Positions 37,703-49,981 of a stretch of DNA of 64,000 nucleotides are shown here, in pieces. The number at the start of each line of letters is the position of its first letter. The stretch's first letter is position 1. The translations under genes and the position numbers were made by a program. The notes under the pieces are model-generated. The model was not told where the DNA came from. It searched no databases and worked only from the letters and a program-made list of their open reading frames with translations. This DNA is from Galaxea fascicularis. Lineage: Eukaryota; Cnidaria; Anthozoa; Scleractinia; Euphylliidae. Location of the stretch: positions 24,104,389 through 24,168,388 of the forward strand of contig OX419339.1 of the NCBI GenBank assembly GCA_948470475.1, written 5' to 3'.

Positions 37703-38862
37703 TAAGTTGGAAAGACAGTGTCCGTGATAGCAGTGAGATTGTGCTATAGTGAAACAGATTTCGCTCATCCCTAGTGTGTTGCAAAACGTCCATGATTCCT
37801 ACGAAAGATTAAATTTAGCAAACCTATTGAGATGAACTGGTTTAACAGCTAACAAACTCTGTACAGCAAAAACACCACAGTAATTGCTATAATGCCTGTT
37901 TTGTTTACGAAAACCACTTTTCAAGCCATGCCGAAAACATTGAGGCCAGCCCTTCCGGAACTACATGAAAAAATGGATCACGCACTCAAGAAATGGAGAA
38001 AACGTTTGTTGACCTGGTAAACATGGAGTTATCGCTGCAATTTGCGCAAAATTAACTTGCCCCACCAGTGTCCATGTTAATGGAGTGATTGCTGCAGATG
38101 GGTGTCCTCGCCTCCTACGCCAACGGTCACCCTTCTCTCAAGCATTATAAGGAACATGTGGCAGTTTGTGTCCTTTTACTTACACCAACGTCAGGAAGCC
38201 GCAAATGTTACAAGCTCCAAACAGGCTAGAAAGAAACGCTTCATTCCAAGTGCAAACTCCATTCTTTTCAAGACTCTTTCAAAAACCTACGAGCACGCGG
38301 TTCGGCTCTCATGTCCCAGCATACATTGCGGTTCCAGAAATCAACATAGCATGTCACGCGTCACGCACTCAACACAAATCTCTCCGGAATCATGCACCAG
38401 TTTTCATTTGCCTTATCGTAATGTTGTTTTCCACGTAAGCTTTTTTCCACATACGGCCAAGAATCCATTGACTCGTTCTGAGAAGTCTCCTTACTTACCT
38501 TTCACCTTTTGTGTGTGTAAGGACTTTTTTGTACTTTTTGTGCTCATTGCTGTTTCTGACACAATCTCGATAAGCACTGTAACTTTTAGGGCCAACGTAG
38601 CCAGTAAATATGTTTCAATAAAGAAAAAACCGGATTCCAATACCAAAACCTAGTTTCCACTAACCCACCGAAGCAGCACCAGAGTTTCTAAAGAAGGTAG
38701 CCCCTCTCACGTACATGAAAGTCTTGCCAAGCCAATATTCGTTTTTATATCAGAACGATCTGACCGATTTTACCTTTTGGTGTCGCAATTTTATGTCCAG
38801 CGATAAGCAAATCCAGCGGTTACTAGCAGAGACGTTGCTAGGCAAACAATTGTCCATATGTT
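37703..38862. other. Intron-like or intergenic sequence
   Basis: A 43-codon frame at 38098-38229 looks slightly protein-like (SYANGHPSLKHYKEHV) and a longer overlapping frame exists, but I could not assign either. Otherwise featureless. Confidence 0.35.
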
Positions 38863-38952
38863 TAGCCTCCTACACTGACATTCTTTTGGCTCGTCACGCA
38901 ACCTTGGGAAAGATTGCGTGACGAGCCCAAAGAATGTCTGCGTAGGAGGCTA
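38863..38952. repeat. 90-bp near-perfect palindrome
   Basis: Arms 38863-38901 and 38914-38952 (outer TAGCCTCCTAC, inner GCTCGTCACGCAA) around a 12-base loop; about three mismatches. Typical of hairpin-type MITE remnants. Confidence 0.85.
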
Positions 38953-40328
38953 CCATATATTGCGTTGTAAACGTCTTGGTTTTGCACGCAATCTCCAACC
39001 TCGTCCCCAGGGTCTTCTCGAGATTCACCGGCGCAATCTCATTACCGTAGTTTTAAACATTTCCGATATGTGTTGTGAGTACAATAATCTGATCCTTTGT
39101 CAGTGCAGGTCACTGTGCCAAATAATTGGCAAACTTATAATGAGATTTATTAAGACCTCTAAGCGTCAATGGTCATTCGCATAAAAAAACCACCGACCAT
39201 CCTGGTATTATTGTTGTTTTCAGCGCCAAAGGGTTACACAATTGACGAATGACAAATGCTTGCTACACAGCTTCGTGTCGTTTGATGCAAACATGAGTCT
39301 GGTTGCATGCGTTGAAAATTGCAACGCTGATTACACGTAAATATGACAATTGTATCCTATCTCCGGCCATCTTACTTCAGAACAGGTCGGTTGTCACCTC
39401 AGTTTCTGAAGTCACCGTCACGATCACACGTACTACTGTGTATTTTTCTCCTGAATTCTGTTAACTCTCCCCCTCCCATAACTAATGGTCCGTCCCTAAG
39501 AGCAGACACCACTGAACCGTTGCCAATAACAGGCCGGTCCACACCTTAGAAACGACATATTGAGGACATCAACCAAAGACTAATTTTACTAACAATTTAC
39601 GTACGCACATTTCACTAACAAAAGGCGGATCGAAACGCATCAATCAATGTTTACAATCTTCACAGCCAATTCACAACAAAGCTTTACTTACAGACAGCCA
39701 AGAACATCACGACTTCCGTTGCCCAATCAGATCAACGAACAGAGTATTCATACCGTCTACTGACGTCACTTGACTCTGGTGCAACCTTGTCTCCAAGGCA
39801 ATCCGCGCGGTACTCTCGACAAGGTTGGACTCGTCCGCTCTGGTTCTCGAAACGTCAGGAAGTAAGGAGCTTAAGGAACGAGGACGGTAGCGGTAACGAG
39901 AACGCCAAAAAACAATGGGTCTAATGAGCAATAGCAATCGCTATGCACGTGGGTTTTACATTTTAATACACATCTTTGCCGTCCTCTGCAAAACAAGAAC
40001 GTGAAATGACCAACTTTCATGCTTTCCAGAGAACGTGGAGGTGAGGTGGCAAATTTGTTTTCCAATGCCCTTACTTTGATCCCGTTCACTGTAATTTAGT
40101 CCTTGGATAGTTCGCCAGCATTACACAAATGATGGAATGATTGCGAAAGAGCCTGCCGCAGTATTATCAAACAGTCCTTCTCAGGACTACACTCACCAGG
40201 ACGGTACTACTTCACTTGGTAATGATATGAAGCGTGTTCAAATGATTTATGATCCAATGTAACAATACCACGCGAGTGTTTAGGACGCCACGCCTCATTT
40301 ATCTACCTCTATATTCCTTTTTTTCCAG
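38953..40328. other. Intergenic or intronic, no gene recognised
   Basis: No supported coding or RNA feature. Confidence 0.45.
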
Positions 40329-40563
40329 ATGCAAGTCATTCGAGTTTGGCTGTGGCCACGGTAATGATACTGTGTGTCCAAACAATCTTTACGTGAGAGG
40401 CCTGGGTGAATGCAAACTCAGAAGTGAGGGTAAAGGCAGTTACCAATTGCAGTGGTGTACTTATGACTACTATGAGAAGGATGTATCAAAAGGAAACTCA
40501 TCAACAGTCCTACCACTTACTTTTTTACTGAGTCTGCCTGTTATGCTATCTGTTGTCGTATAA
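40329..40563 (+). CDS. Probable last exon of a secreted GPI-anchored Cys-rich protein
   Basis: Acceptor TTCCTTTTTTTCCAG ends at 40328. The frame encodes CKSFEFGCGHGNDTVCPNN, then GECKL and QWCTYDYYEKD, with a Ser/Asn spacer and a C-terminal hydrophobic tail (VLPLTFLLSLPVMLSVVV) directly before the stop: the pattern of a GPI-attachment signal. Six cysteines suggest an extracellular fold. Exons upstream were not identified; the EGF-like exon 2.6 kb upstream on the same strand may belong to the same gene (inference). Confidence 0.5.
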
Positions 40564-41900
40564 TCAAACATCTGTAGACACTCAGTTCGCTTTGTCTCGA
40601 TAAGTAGAGCGAAGTGCCGTCGGTAGAAAGCCGAGAAAATTTTATTGCTTGGACTCCTCCCAGCAATAGGCTCCTAGCTTTGTTTCTAGTTTGTGCCTTA
40701 ATTAACAAAGGTTCTTTCCTTTCACGTCTGATGAATTGTGGTTCCTGGGTATATAAAACTGCGAATAAGAATTTTGGAATTTGGGACAGAAAAGAAGATC
40801 AGTTTTCTTTTATTTAACCATCTGTTTCAGTATCATTGCCAGGCAATACATTTATGATTGCAGTAGCAAACGTAATCACCCATCACTAAGATTACCCAGC
40901 TGTAATTAAGGTTAATGATATTTATCAAATAGAATCTTAGACCGACAGATTTAACGAATCCAGCTATAACCTCAAATGAAGCAAGTCGTACCAGCTTAGA
41001 TCCTCACAGCTGCGCCTGTTTATGTTTTTTCCGGTTTGTTCCCCTGGTATTGTAAATAGTCTTAGAGTTATTAATGTGATATGTTGTTGTAGGCTTACCG
41101 GCGTACTCTATGTAGTGAGTGGTTTGATTAAAACCAATACTTTGTCAACAATAAAAAGAAAGAATACGTTAAAACGTGGTTCTTGGTTGCATAAAAATGA
41201 TAAAAGTAACATAAACATTGGAAGTACCACGATGTAAAAGAGGTGTCATACTTCTTAGAATAATTAGTTCCCATCACCGGCTTTAGAATTATCGCGTTTT
41301 GGTTCAGTTAGGGACTGGTCAATAAGTGCAGCAGAGGGTGGGCCGAAGCAGAGAGGGCGCAGGTCATCCGTTTTGAGCCCTTGGTAAGGGGTGGGTCATT
41401 CAATTTCGGTAGACCCATGGGGGTTGGGTCATTCTATTTCATAACGGGAGTAGGCACACATTTAGAAGTCTTGATACTATACTGGACCAATTGGCCGCAG
41501 TATATTGGTATACAAAACACAGCGAGCGTAAATTATTATTTAAAAATACTCTCAAAGCTCTTGCGTCCTATTATATAAAATGTATGGGTTTTTACTATTC
41601 TCCTACCCTAATCACTATGTTGCGACCACACAACCTATATTCCATAAAAAAAAAGCAAGCAAAGAAACTCGAAATCTTATATTTCTTCTCGCGTACAAAA
41701 GGTATCAATAATAAACAGAAATAAAGGCAATTCAAACAAATGTATTCAAAACATCACTGATAACTGTACATGTATACCGTTGTGGTTCAATTTTACCCTT
41801 GGCTTCAAATTAATCTTCATTTGTTTTGGAGTAAGGTAATGTACGAGAATGAGTTTGAAACAAGGGAAAATAAAATTGAGATTAAGGATAAACTTGAACC
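40564..41900. other. Intergenic, no gene recognised
   Basis: AT-rich with no supported gene. Confidence 0.45.
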
Positions 41901-41905
41901 AAAAC

Positions 41906-41951
41906 ATATATATATATATATTTATAGAGAGAGAGAGAGGGAGAGAGAGTC
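41906..41951. repeat. (AT)n-(GA)n microsatellite
   Basis: Alternating AT run then GAGA run. Confidence 0.95.
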
Positions 41952-42066
41952 AAGAAGGAAAACCCAACACTGGAAATCGAAAAACTGTAACCGCCCTGAA
42001 CGGTATTTAAACCCACGTCCCCCTGATCACTAGTGTGATAACCACACACTATCAGGACAACCATGG
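41952..42066 (-). repeat. tRNA-derived SINE head
   Basis: On the minus strand GTGGTTATCACACTAGTGAT followed by GTGGGTTTAAATACCG resembles A/B-box polymerase III promoter spacing (B box GGTTTAAATACC). Adjacent to the microsatellite, a common SINE tail. Confidence 0.5.
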
Positions 42067-42152
42067 TGTCAACATGGCTGATTAATCACTTAATGTGTGG
42101 CATGTGTGGCATATCCTGGAGCGAGAACAACTAATTAATACAATTAAAACGT

Positions 42153-42256
42153 CTAGGTAAGCTGAAAGCCACTCCTTGGGCACTATGATCACGTGGTAGC
42201 GGCATTACCCCTAGCATTAGCGGCCATGGACAGCTGTTTCGGCCTTATTAGGCTTC
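42153..42256. repeat. Dispersed repeat shared with 51609-51745
   Basis: Blocks GTAAGCTGAAAGCCACTC, GGGCACTATG, CATGGACAGCTGTTTCGGCC and TATTAGGC occur in the same order at both sites. Confidence 0.75.
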
Positions 42257-44920
42257 TCGTTTGGAGCATTGGGTAATAAAGGAATCATGCCCGGGATTGA
42301 TTTTCAATTTCAGCGCTGCATAGCCCTTAACTAACCTCTTGTCATATAATCATATCTCTCCAGGAACGCAACATTGTTACCTGTCACTTTTTCGCTCCCT
42401 TGGCAAGCTCCGCAGACGTAAATGTCAAAGATGTGCTTGCAACACAAACGTGCGCTGTTCACTGAAATAAACAAGTAGCGGATGGTCAAACGAACAACTA
42501 CTGTTATGTTGAGAATACGTGCTGGACCCTGTCAATCAATTACATTGGTTGTCCTAAAGTTAGGGTTTATGACTAGTACGGCTAGTACTGCATTTGTTTG
42601 TAAATTGGCTGCACTTGCTGTCAGCGCATTCTCCCTTTGATGTAAGTTTCAGCTACTCAGAAAAAATAAAATGTAGTCCTAAAATTTAAAAGAGGCATTG
42701 GACGCCTTGTTGGTTTATTTTTATTCTTTGCTATTCAATAACATAACATGCATTAGCTCTAGAAAATTAACTAAGGCCGTGTTTTCACGACAGCCGTTGT
42801 CTCGCTTAACATTCCTGAAAGTAGTTCAGTGTTTGCAGACTTTGTTAAACGACTTTAAAATGTACGTGTTTTCACAGGTAGGATCTGAAATGAGAAGAGA
42901 GCACGTGCCAATACATCAATTTGAATAATATGGCATGTGCTAAAACCCAGACGATTCTAGACAATATACGATAGACGATAAGCCCATTTTAAAGTCGAAT
43001 TTCTCAAAAACAAAATTTCTTTATAAAAAAAAAAGTAGTGGCTAAACAGTCACATAACCGAGGGGAAGCGACATGTGACAAAATTTGTCACGCAATCTTT
43101 AGCGAATTGAGATTCACTCATTTATTTCGTTACACAGGAAATCGCACACAAGAACTTGTCGCTTCTGGCCAGGTAGTTAGCTCACACATAAGTTGGAATG
43201 TAAATTGGAATACGAGCTCGTGATTGAGTGTTAGGACCATCTTTTAACATAAAAAAAACTTGATTCAGAGTTTAGAATGCTGTCATGTACTGATGTCACA
43301 TGAAAACCTAGTCTCCTCACGTAGCCTGCGTCGCTGTTTTTTTTTTTTTTTTTTTTTTGACCCGTACACTATATCAAGATCCGAGCTTTGATCCCACTCA
43401 CACCCGACACATGCGTTGCCACATCACGTGTTTCGGGGCGCAAGAAAACAAAGTGTCATAATGGTGAATGGTTGGACAAAGCCAAACCAGACATTTAGAA
43501 CGCAGCGTATCGGATCCGAGAGGACCTCCGGGCCGAAATTTTTTTCTTTTCCCGTCCGAAATATATGTACGCTGCAATATAGGTAGGTTGGCTTCTACGC
43601 TGGCGTTACATATTTTTATAGTTTAACATTTTAAAGCACCCTCACTGGTTCAGCCAAATTGTACGTGTTCCTTTAAGCTTTTAAGCTTGTAGCCAACTCC
43701 ACACGGAGGATGTGTGTCAAAAAAGCCTCTGTTTTTGGAAATTTGTTTTTTGAGAAATTCGACTTAAAAATGCGCATCATCCATCGCCCATCGTCTATCG
43801 TCCAGAATCCATTGTCTGGGTTTTAGCAAATGCGGACACTCTGCATGAAGCCCCTATCGAGGCAACGTCCAATTCAGTATCCAGGGACCAAGCTACTGGG
43901 TCAGCTTCTCTTGATCCCTCTGTTGTGGTGCCAATCAACTCCAGCTCTGGGGCATCGTCTTAAACTGCACTCGCCCAAGCCTTGGTAAACAATTCGTTGG
44001 GGATAACACCAGCTCCTGCGACAGGCATGGCTAGTGTCCCAGAAAATATGTTCACCTGCCCAAGTCTAGACGTAGATGCTCTCGTTTTAGAGAAGATCCG
44101 GGAAAAAGTTTAGAACAATGAGTATATTGATCATAATATATACACGAGGATCGTTATCAGCTTACTTTTAAAGGCGCACAGGATACATCTGCCCCCGCCA
44201 TCTGTCTTGAGCCAGTAGCAAAACCCACTGAACGGGTCGGGAGATCCAAACGAATAAAAATAGCACGCCTGTTGTATTTCTAATTTGAATAACCGCAAGG
44301 GACTCCTTAATGGACGAAATTAATTACCCACTCGCTTAAGCTCCTGGTTTGGTGGCTTAAATTTAATGAGAATTCTATTGAAATTTGGCGACTCGTTTAA
44401 CTTTAAGCGAGTTGGAAAAGCAACTGTTTTCAAGCGATTTCCGGTTGTCACTCACAAAGCGACCTGAAAAACCGCTCGTGAAAACACGGCCTAACGCCCA
44501 ATCTCGTCAAAAGCACCTTTTTACTTAAACTGATTAATCAACTTCTAGTGAAGCAAAAATAGTCTTACAAATTTGCATCCCGCCATACACCTATTATCAA
44601 TTACTTATAATAACAATAGCGTTTGCCGACTTTTGTCTAATTGTTTTACTCTAAGATGATAAGCTCTGCGATGATAGCGTGCTTTCTTGCCGTAACCAGT
44701 GAATTAGGTTGTACTTGATCGTCCATGCATAATAACGCGTAGTGTTACAGATCTAGAGCTTTTCTTGAAGTGAAAGTAAATGCCGCGAGAACAAGCGAGC
44801 TGACTACTTGCAATCTTTTTTTTTTTTTAAAATAAGCTTTACATTTCATCATTTCAGAGAACTTGGAATGTGGACCTGGGACGCCCAGTGACCAGCACCA
44901 GTTTTCAACCTTGGAATCTA
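42257..44920. other. Intergenic, no gene recognised
   Basis: Contains a T22-type run at about 43337-43358 and short hairpins; no supported gene. Confidence 0.45.
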
Positions 44921-46018
44921 TTACTTATTTATTCCGTTCAAAGGGTTCATTGGGCTGCCAAAGGTTCTTTCGGCCGTTACAGTATGAGAACGCCGGCGTG
45001 ACTTCCGTAAGAAAAATCGCTTGAAACTTTGACGAAATTCCTCGCTTACCACAGAGTAGATGAAAAAGTTTGCCGACGAGTTTATCACCACTAAACTCAC
45101 ACATATATTGTAATAAACCCAAAGATATTTATGTGAAGTGATTTGTTTCCAGTACAAAAAAACAAGACGAAAAACATTTAAGGGAAACATAGTAATAGCA
45201 AACACCACAACAACTGGAGTTAAAAGCTTCTTGGCTTTCTTGTTTTGCCGTTCGCGGAGCCTTTTTCTGGTGCTTTGCTCGTCAGCCATCCCGTACTCCT
45301 CTCTTATTGCTTTGTTAAAGTCGCTGCTGGCACGAAGCTTGTTTGAAATACTACGGAACGTGCTAGCGATAATGACAAGCGGTAGAACATACAACAAAAT
45401 GATTAAAGCGATGTTGTAGATCTGCCGCATTTCGTCCCCTGCCTCGGAGTTCGGCCATTCTGGGGTACAGTCAACCATGTCAAAAGCTGGCTGATAATTG
45501 ATAAAATCCACGACAAAATACAATGGCAGAGAGATAACTAGAAACGATAGTACCCAAACACAGGCCACCATCCAGCGCGCTGACTTAAACACAGCCGAGC
45601 CACGCTTTGGAAGGGTTCCCCGGACTATGGCTTTGTAGCGATCAACAGCGATTAGGGTGATTGACCATATAGATACACCGAAGAATACATCTGGTAGGGG
45701 GGACACGTATCGGCAGAAAGGTTCCCCCAGAGGCCAGTGGTACGGGTCTTGCTCCTTGATTACTGCTAATGGGAACGACATGAGCAGAATACCTAGGTCC
45801 GCTATTGCGAGATTCCTGATGAAGTAGTTGACAACAGTGTACATCTGAGGTTGAAACGTAATGACTATGCATACAATCACATTGCCTGTCACGCCGACTG
45901 AAGCGACAAGAACTTGGAGGGTCAGACGAAGGATTTCTAACCATTCAGCCTCTTTGTAATAAGGCAACTGGAACTCATTTCCTTCCTTCACAGCCGTTAG
46001 ATTACTAGTTGAATTCAT
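44921..46018 (-). CDS. Rhodopsin-class (family A) GPCR
   Basis: 365 residues from ATG 46018 in a single exon. N-terminal NST and NLT glycosylation sites; TM1 with GN46; TM2 NLAIADL (D74); TM3 from C102 to the DRY motif (126-128); second extracellular Cys in MVDCTPEWP; long basic third loop (RKRLRERQNKKAKKLL); TM6 with F-P instead of CWxP (FAITMFPLN); TM7 NSSANFFIY in place of NPxxY; basic tail. Resembles neuropeptide or peptide receptors of the cnidarian expansion; ligand unknown. Intact and the only clear host gene here. Confidence 0.9.
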   Translation of the reverse strand: MNSTSNLTAVKEGNEFQLPYYKEAEWLEILRLTLQVLVASVGVTGNVIVCIVITFQPQMYTVVNYFIRNLAIADLGILLMSFPLAVIKEQDPYHWPLGEPFCRYVSPLPDVFFGVSIWSITLIAVDRYKAIVRGTLPKRGSAVFKSARWMVACVWVLSFLVISLPLYFVVDFINYQPAFDMVDCTPEWPNSEAGDEMRQIYNIALIILLYVLPLVIIASTFRSISNKLRASSDFNKAIREEYGMADEQSTRKRLRERQNKKAKKLLTPVVVVFAITMFPLNVFRLVFLYWKQITSHKYLWVYYNICVSLVVINSSANFFIYSVVSEEFRQSFKRFFLRKSRRRSHTVTAERTFGSPMNPLNGINK

Positions 46019-48867
46019 TCCTTGGTTGTCAATTGCTTGCACTCAGAGAAAAGAAGGCCTGTACGGGTCCGCAAATGAAACATGGTTCAGTAACCGCCGA
46101 GGGGAATTAGAATACGAATATTTCCGGGGTTTGGTTTCAGTTTTATCCCCTCACGTGCGGAGAATGTTCAAGCGATTTTTTCTGAGTGAAACTACCTTTC
46201 AACATCCAGCTGACTTTAGTTAAATGTTCTTCCTTTGTCTTGCTGCAAATAAGTTTTGTCGCCTCACTTTACGACGAACAAACTTCAGGAAATGCTCCCG
46301 CTGACGTGCGACGACTGACTTCAGGTACCTGATATAGTGTGACAATAGTTGATTATTTATTTGAGGGCACCATGCTGAGGTTAAAGGAAATTTCTTGCAA
46401 CTTAAAGAGGTTTTTTCATTAATGACCCTTAGGCGTTAGAGCCTGTAGCCCTTTATATTGATGCTAAGCTAAGAAATGTTTTTGTAGACCCCATCGAGTG
46501 TTGGTTTCGCGAAAGTTAATAGCTTTTAGAGGTGATAAACAAAGGAAGTCCTTATCGCATTTCACTTCAATAAGTAGGCTTCAGTAGGAAACACGTGTCG
46601 TAAAACCGTTTCAACGTGAACTCATTTCAGTGTAAGATAAGCTGTTGACTATAACAGCCTTAATTTAAATATTTCGAGGCAGCATCAAATCTAATGGTGC
46701 GAGCACGGTGCGTAGGTTTTAGACGGTGAGGTTTTCACATGAAACTTTGCTGTTGTGTGATAAGATTCTTTTGGAGAATCGTGACTGGTGGAGCCATTTT
46801 GCAATTTTCAGCTGTGTTTGTTTACGATCCAAAAAGCGTGAAAGACGAAGTTTGAACTTTGACAGTCTCTCCTCAAGAGAATAAGAACAGATAGATGAAT
46901 AAAGGCGCTAAAAATTTACCCAGCCCTCTTAGCTGGTGACGATAATGCCCAGTACTCTTAAAACGAATTGGTGTTTTTTTCTCACGGCATTTACGTTAGC
47001 TCTTTTGGTTTTTCTTAGTTTCATCGCTGAACTCTTTCTTATTTACGATTGAACACTATAAATCTTCACCAATGTTGAACTGCTGTTGCTGGTTTTCACA
47101 TTGGGAAAAGGTGCGTAACCTAGGGAACAAACTTTCCTTCTCAAAACGAGTTGAGATAAAACCGACAGTAGTATACTTACTACCTGTCAGTAAATTATTT
47201 CATGCGTTTTATCGGCCGGTCATAAGCGTCAGTAGTAATAGCAACTCAAGCCTCACTGTTGGTACTGTACAATGAAAGCACGTGCGTTCTGCAGTTTAGA
47301 ATGTTTTTTTTTTATTTTGTTGTTATTCAGTTGCTGTGGCTTCCGCGAATTGTGTTAAGCCTTCTTTACAATTTTCCCATTGTATTGTGCAAATCTTAAT
47401 GGGCTTCCCATTGACTCGCTCTCAAAACGGAACTTTTCAATCAGCCTTTCTGCTATTTCGTGAAGTCCATTTTGGTGGAATATTTCCTACCAACTCAATG
47501 ACTAATGTACATCGCTGCAATACCTTTTTCTTCTCTACTTATGATTAGAAAGCGTTCTTCTGCACTCCAAGAAGCCGCAGTGAAATGCCAGCGAGCGTCA
47601 AGCGAATCTAACCAAAGAAAGGGAAAATTAATGATGCATGGTGTCTTTTGTCCTTCTCGGTTCTAAAGGGTTATAAGAATTGAAATGATCAGCACAACAT
47701 AGACTGCAAAACAACACTTTCTTCTATATGAATACCATCTTTAATAGTGCAACAACACTGAATAAATGCATGAAGAATATCCTAATGGTGATTATCTTAT
47801 AAGCGCGAAGCCTTTGCTTGCTAAGATCCAAGGAGCTTCCATAAACCTAATGATGCAATTTAAAGACCTAAAAAAAAAAAAAAAAAAAAAAAACAATGAA
47901 TGAAGACGCTGAAAAGTTTGTTAGCCCCCTTTAGCTTCTGATGATTATACCGTTAAAAAAAATTAAAACCAGTTGTTCGCGGAATCGGTCGCCCAGTCGT
48001 CTTCCCGTGTTAGTCTTCCCTGGCTCGCAGCTCCCTGCCTCATGGGTGATATCACACAACGGGAAACCCCAATCAAAACTGCAAAGATTGGAAACGATTT
48101 TTAAACTTCAAGTCGCGAGTTTTACATCGGCCGATCATACGTTCCCCTCTCAAACTTGCCGATTAAGGAAAAGACGACTGTTTTGCCTTCTAAATCTTCT
48201 CCTATTGAGAATTGGTTTATTGCGAAGTAGATAACCGACCACTTACTCGTTTATAGTTGTTTGATAAGGTTCTCAAGGTAAAAAAATCTTTCTCTCTCAC
48301 TCGATCACGGCGATAATTTTTACAATTGTGTAATCACACGCCTTGGGCTCTCTCTTTCAAGTTTACGCTTCCCCGTTCCCTAAATCACTCGTCTCCCATC
48401 CTAATGCACAATTTCTTACACTCTTAGACAGACCTGTCGGATAACGTTTTCCAATAAGACAATCCAATTAAATTAAAATTGCGTCTTTAAAATTTCATTT
48501 TCACTTTTCTTCTTTATATATTGTCTTCCCCTTCGTAATTTCCTCAGCTGCTCATACTCATATCCTTTCCTTGACTTGTTCCTCGCCTTTAATTTCTTCC
48601 ATCAGTACAGAGTACACGTGACCAGCCTCTCGGCATTCGTGTGCATTGCAAAACAGTTAAACAGCCACGAAGAGAGAAACCTAAGGGTAGACCTACCAAA
48701 CAGTTTCTTGAATTCCTAATTATCTCACTTCCGACCTTTCATGAGCAACCATTCAGTTATCACAGACCGCTAGAACTCATTTTTACCATTTTGCCTCTCC
48801 AAGAAGAACGACATTACATTTATCTGGAGGAAATAATTGAGTATCTATGGCCATTTTCCTCCTAATT
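46019..48867. other. Intergenic, no gene recognised
   Basis: A-run near 47871-47893; no supported gene. The GPCR promoter should lie in the first part but no clear core element was found. Confidence 0.45.
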
Positions 48868-49202
48868 CACTACAAACAGACGCAAGGATTAGGATCAGGC
48901 AGTCTTTATTTACAAGGTTAACAACAAATGGATATAGAATATAATCCTTACACACTGACAAACACTAATAAATAAGTGGCAGACAATCAGCTACGAAATA
49001 CAAAACACAGACTGCCAAAAGATGAAGGAAGTGGGTGGGTGGGCAAACACTTTGCTTACGATAATCTCTTAAATTGCTCTACTTCGATAGCGTGCAGTAA
49101 CGAATAATGTGGTTACTGCTTGATAACAGTTGGTATGTTCAGATAAGGCTCAATAGGTAATTGCACTAACAAAGGGAGTGATGTAGATGAGATTAATCAT
49201 AT

Positions 49203-49266
49203 GAACTGCGGAAATGAAATCAAATGAAGACTGATCAGTCTTCATTTGATTTCATTTCCGCAGTTC
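49203..49266. repeat. 64-bp perfect palindrome
   Basis: Symmetric about TGATCA at 49232-49237, arms GAACTGCGGAAATGAAATCA and complement, extending imperfectly to about 49196-49273. No loop. Confidence 0.9.
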
Positions 49267-49318
49267 GTATGATTCATTTCATTTATGATCCTACAATTGA
49301 CTTGCTCCCAACGTTAGT

Positions 49319-49390
49319 GGCTTCATAGCTCAGTTGGTTAAAGCGTCGCACCGGTATTGCGAGGTCACGGTTTCAAACCCCGTTGAAGTC
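49319..49390 (+). tRNA. tRNA-Thr(GGT)-like gene or SINE head
   Basis: 72 bases fold as a cloverleaf: acceptor GGCTTCA/TGAAGTC, A box TAGCTCAGTTGGT, anticodon stem TCGCA/TGCGA with loop CCGGTAT (anticodon GGT), B box GTTTCAAACC. A C at position 33 and a T-stem mismatch (ACGGT/CCCGT) argue for a pseudogene or SINE promoter rather than a working tRNA; TCAGGCTTCTTTACGCAATT downstream looks like SINE body. Confidence 0.55.
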
Positions 49391-49702
49391 CTGAATATTT
49401 TTCAGGCTTCTTTACGCAATTGCATATAATTGCATACACACTAATAAAGCTAAGATGATTGGCTGTTGTAGATTTCATGATTATGGCCGCATACTTATGT
49501 ACTTATACATCAATATACCTTTCATGCACCTTATCAATGCATCCAGTGTTGTGCTAGAAAGCTAAGAATGCTAGCTACCTGACCCCCTGATCCCCTGCTG
49601 TGGTGTAGATTTATATTAATTACAAGTTACCAATAGCCACATAAACCACTACACACAGACGCAAGAATTGGGATCAGGCAATCTTTATTTACAAGGTTAA
49701 CA

Positions 49703-49743
49703 ATAAGGAGTAGGGTTGGCGCAGTGGTGAGAGCGCTCGCCTT
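49703..49743 (+). repeat. tRNA-derived SINE fragment
   Basis: GTTGGCGCAGTGGTGAGAGC followed by GCTCGCCTTC is an A-box-like SINE head; interrupted by the MITE that follows. Confidence 0.55.
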
Positions 49744-49748
49744 CCAGG

Positions 49749-49976
49749 GGGCCGTTTCTCAAAGCTCCTGGTAATTACCGGGCCCGTTAAGCAGTTTTGT
49801 TTTCCATTGCAGATGGGAGTTTCAAAAGTTTTGAAAATTATATAGTAAAGTTATCAGCTAAAGAAAGAAAATGGACTTCATTATAGGTCAGAACACACCC
49901 AACTTTTATTGAGATTTTGAGTACAAAATATAGTTTGCGGGCCCGTTAAGTTACTGGGGCTTTTCAGAAACGGTCC
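49749..49976. mobile_element. MITE of 228 bp inserted in a SINE
   Basis: Imperfect terminal inverted repeats (GGGCCGTTTCTCAAAGCTCC and, from the other end, GGACCGTTTCTGAAAAGCCC), flanked by CCAGG at 49744-49748 and 49977-49981 as probable target duplication. Confidence 0.7.
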
Positions 49977-49981
49977 CCAGG

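Larger units (their letters stand above)
48868..49706 (+). repeat. 60-bp direct repeats flanking an 840-bp interval
   Basis: Copies at 48868-48927 and 49647-49706 share ACAGACGCAAG, GGATCAGGCA and TCTTTATTTACAAGGTTAAC. The interval holds the palindrome and tRNA-like sequence below. Confidence 0.8.

Noticed and set aside
38102..38653. 183-codon plus-strand frame
   Set aside because: Ser/Thr/Phe-rich, no domain, no splice or promoter context; probably chance.
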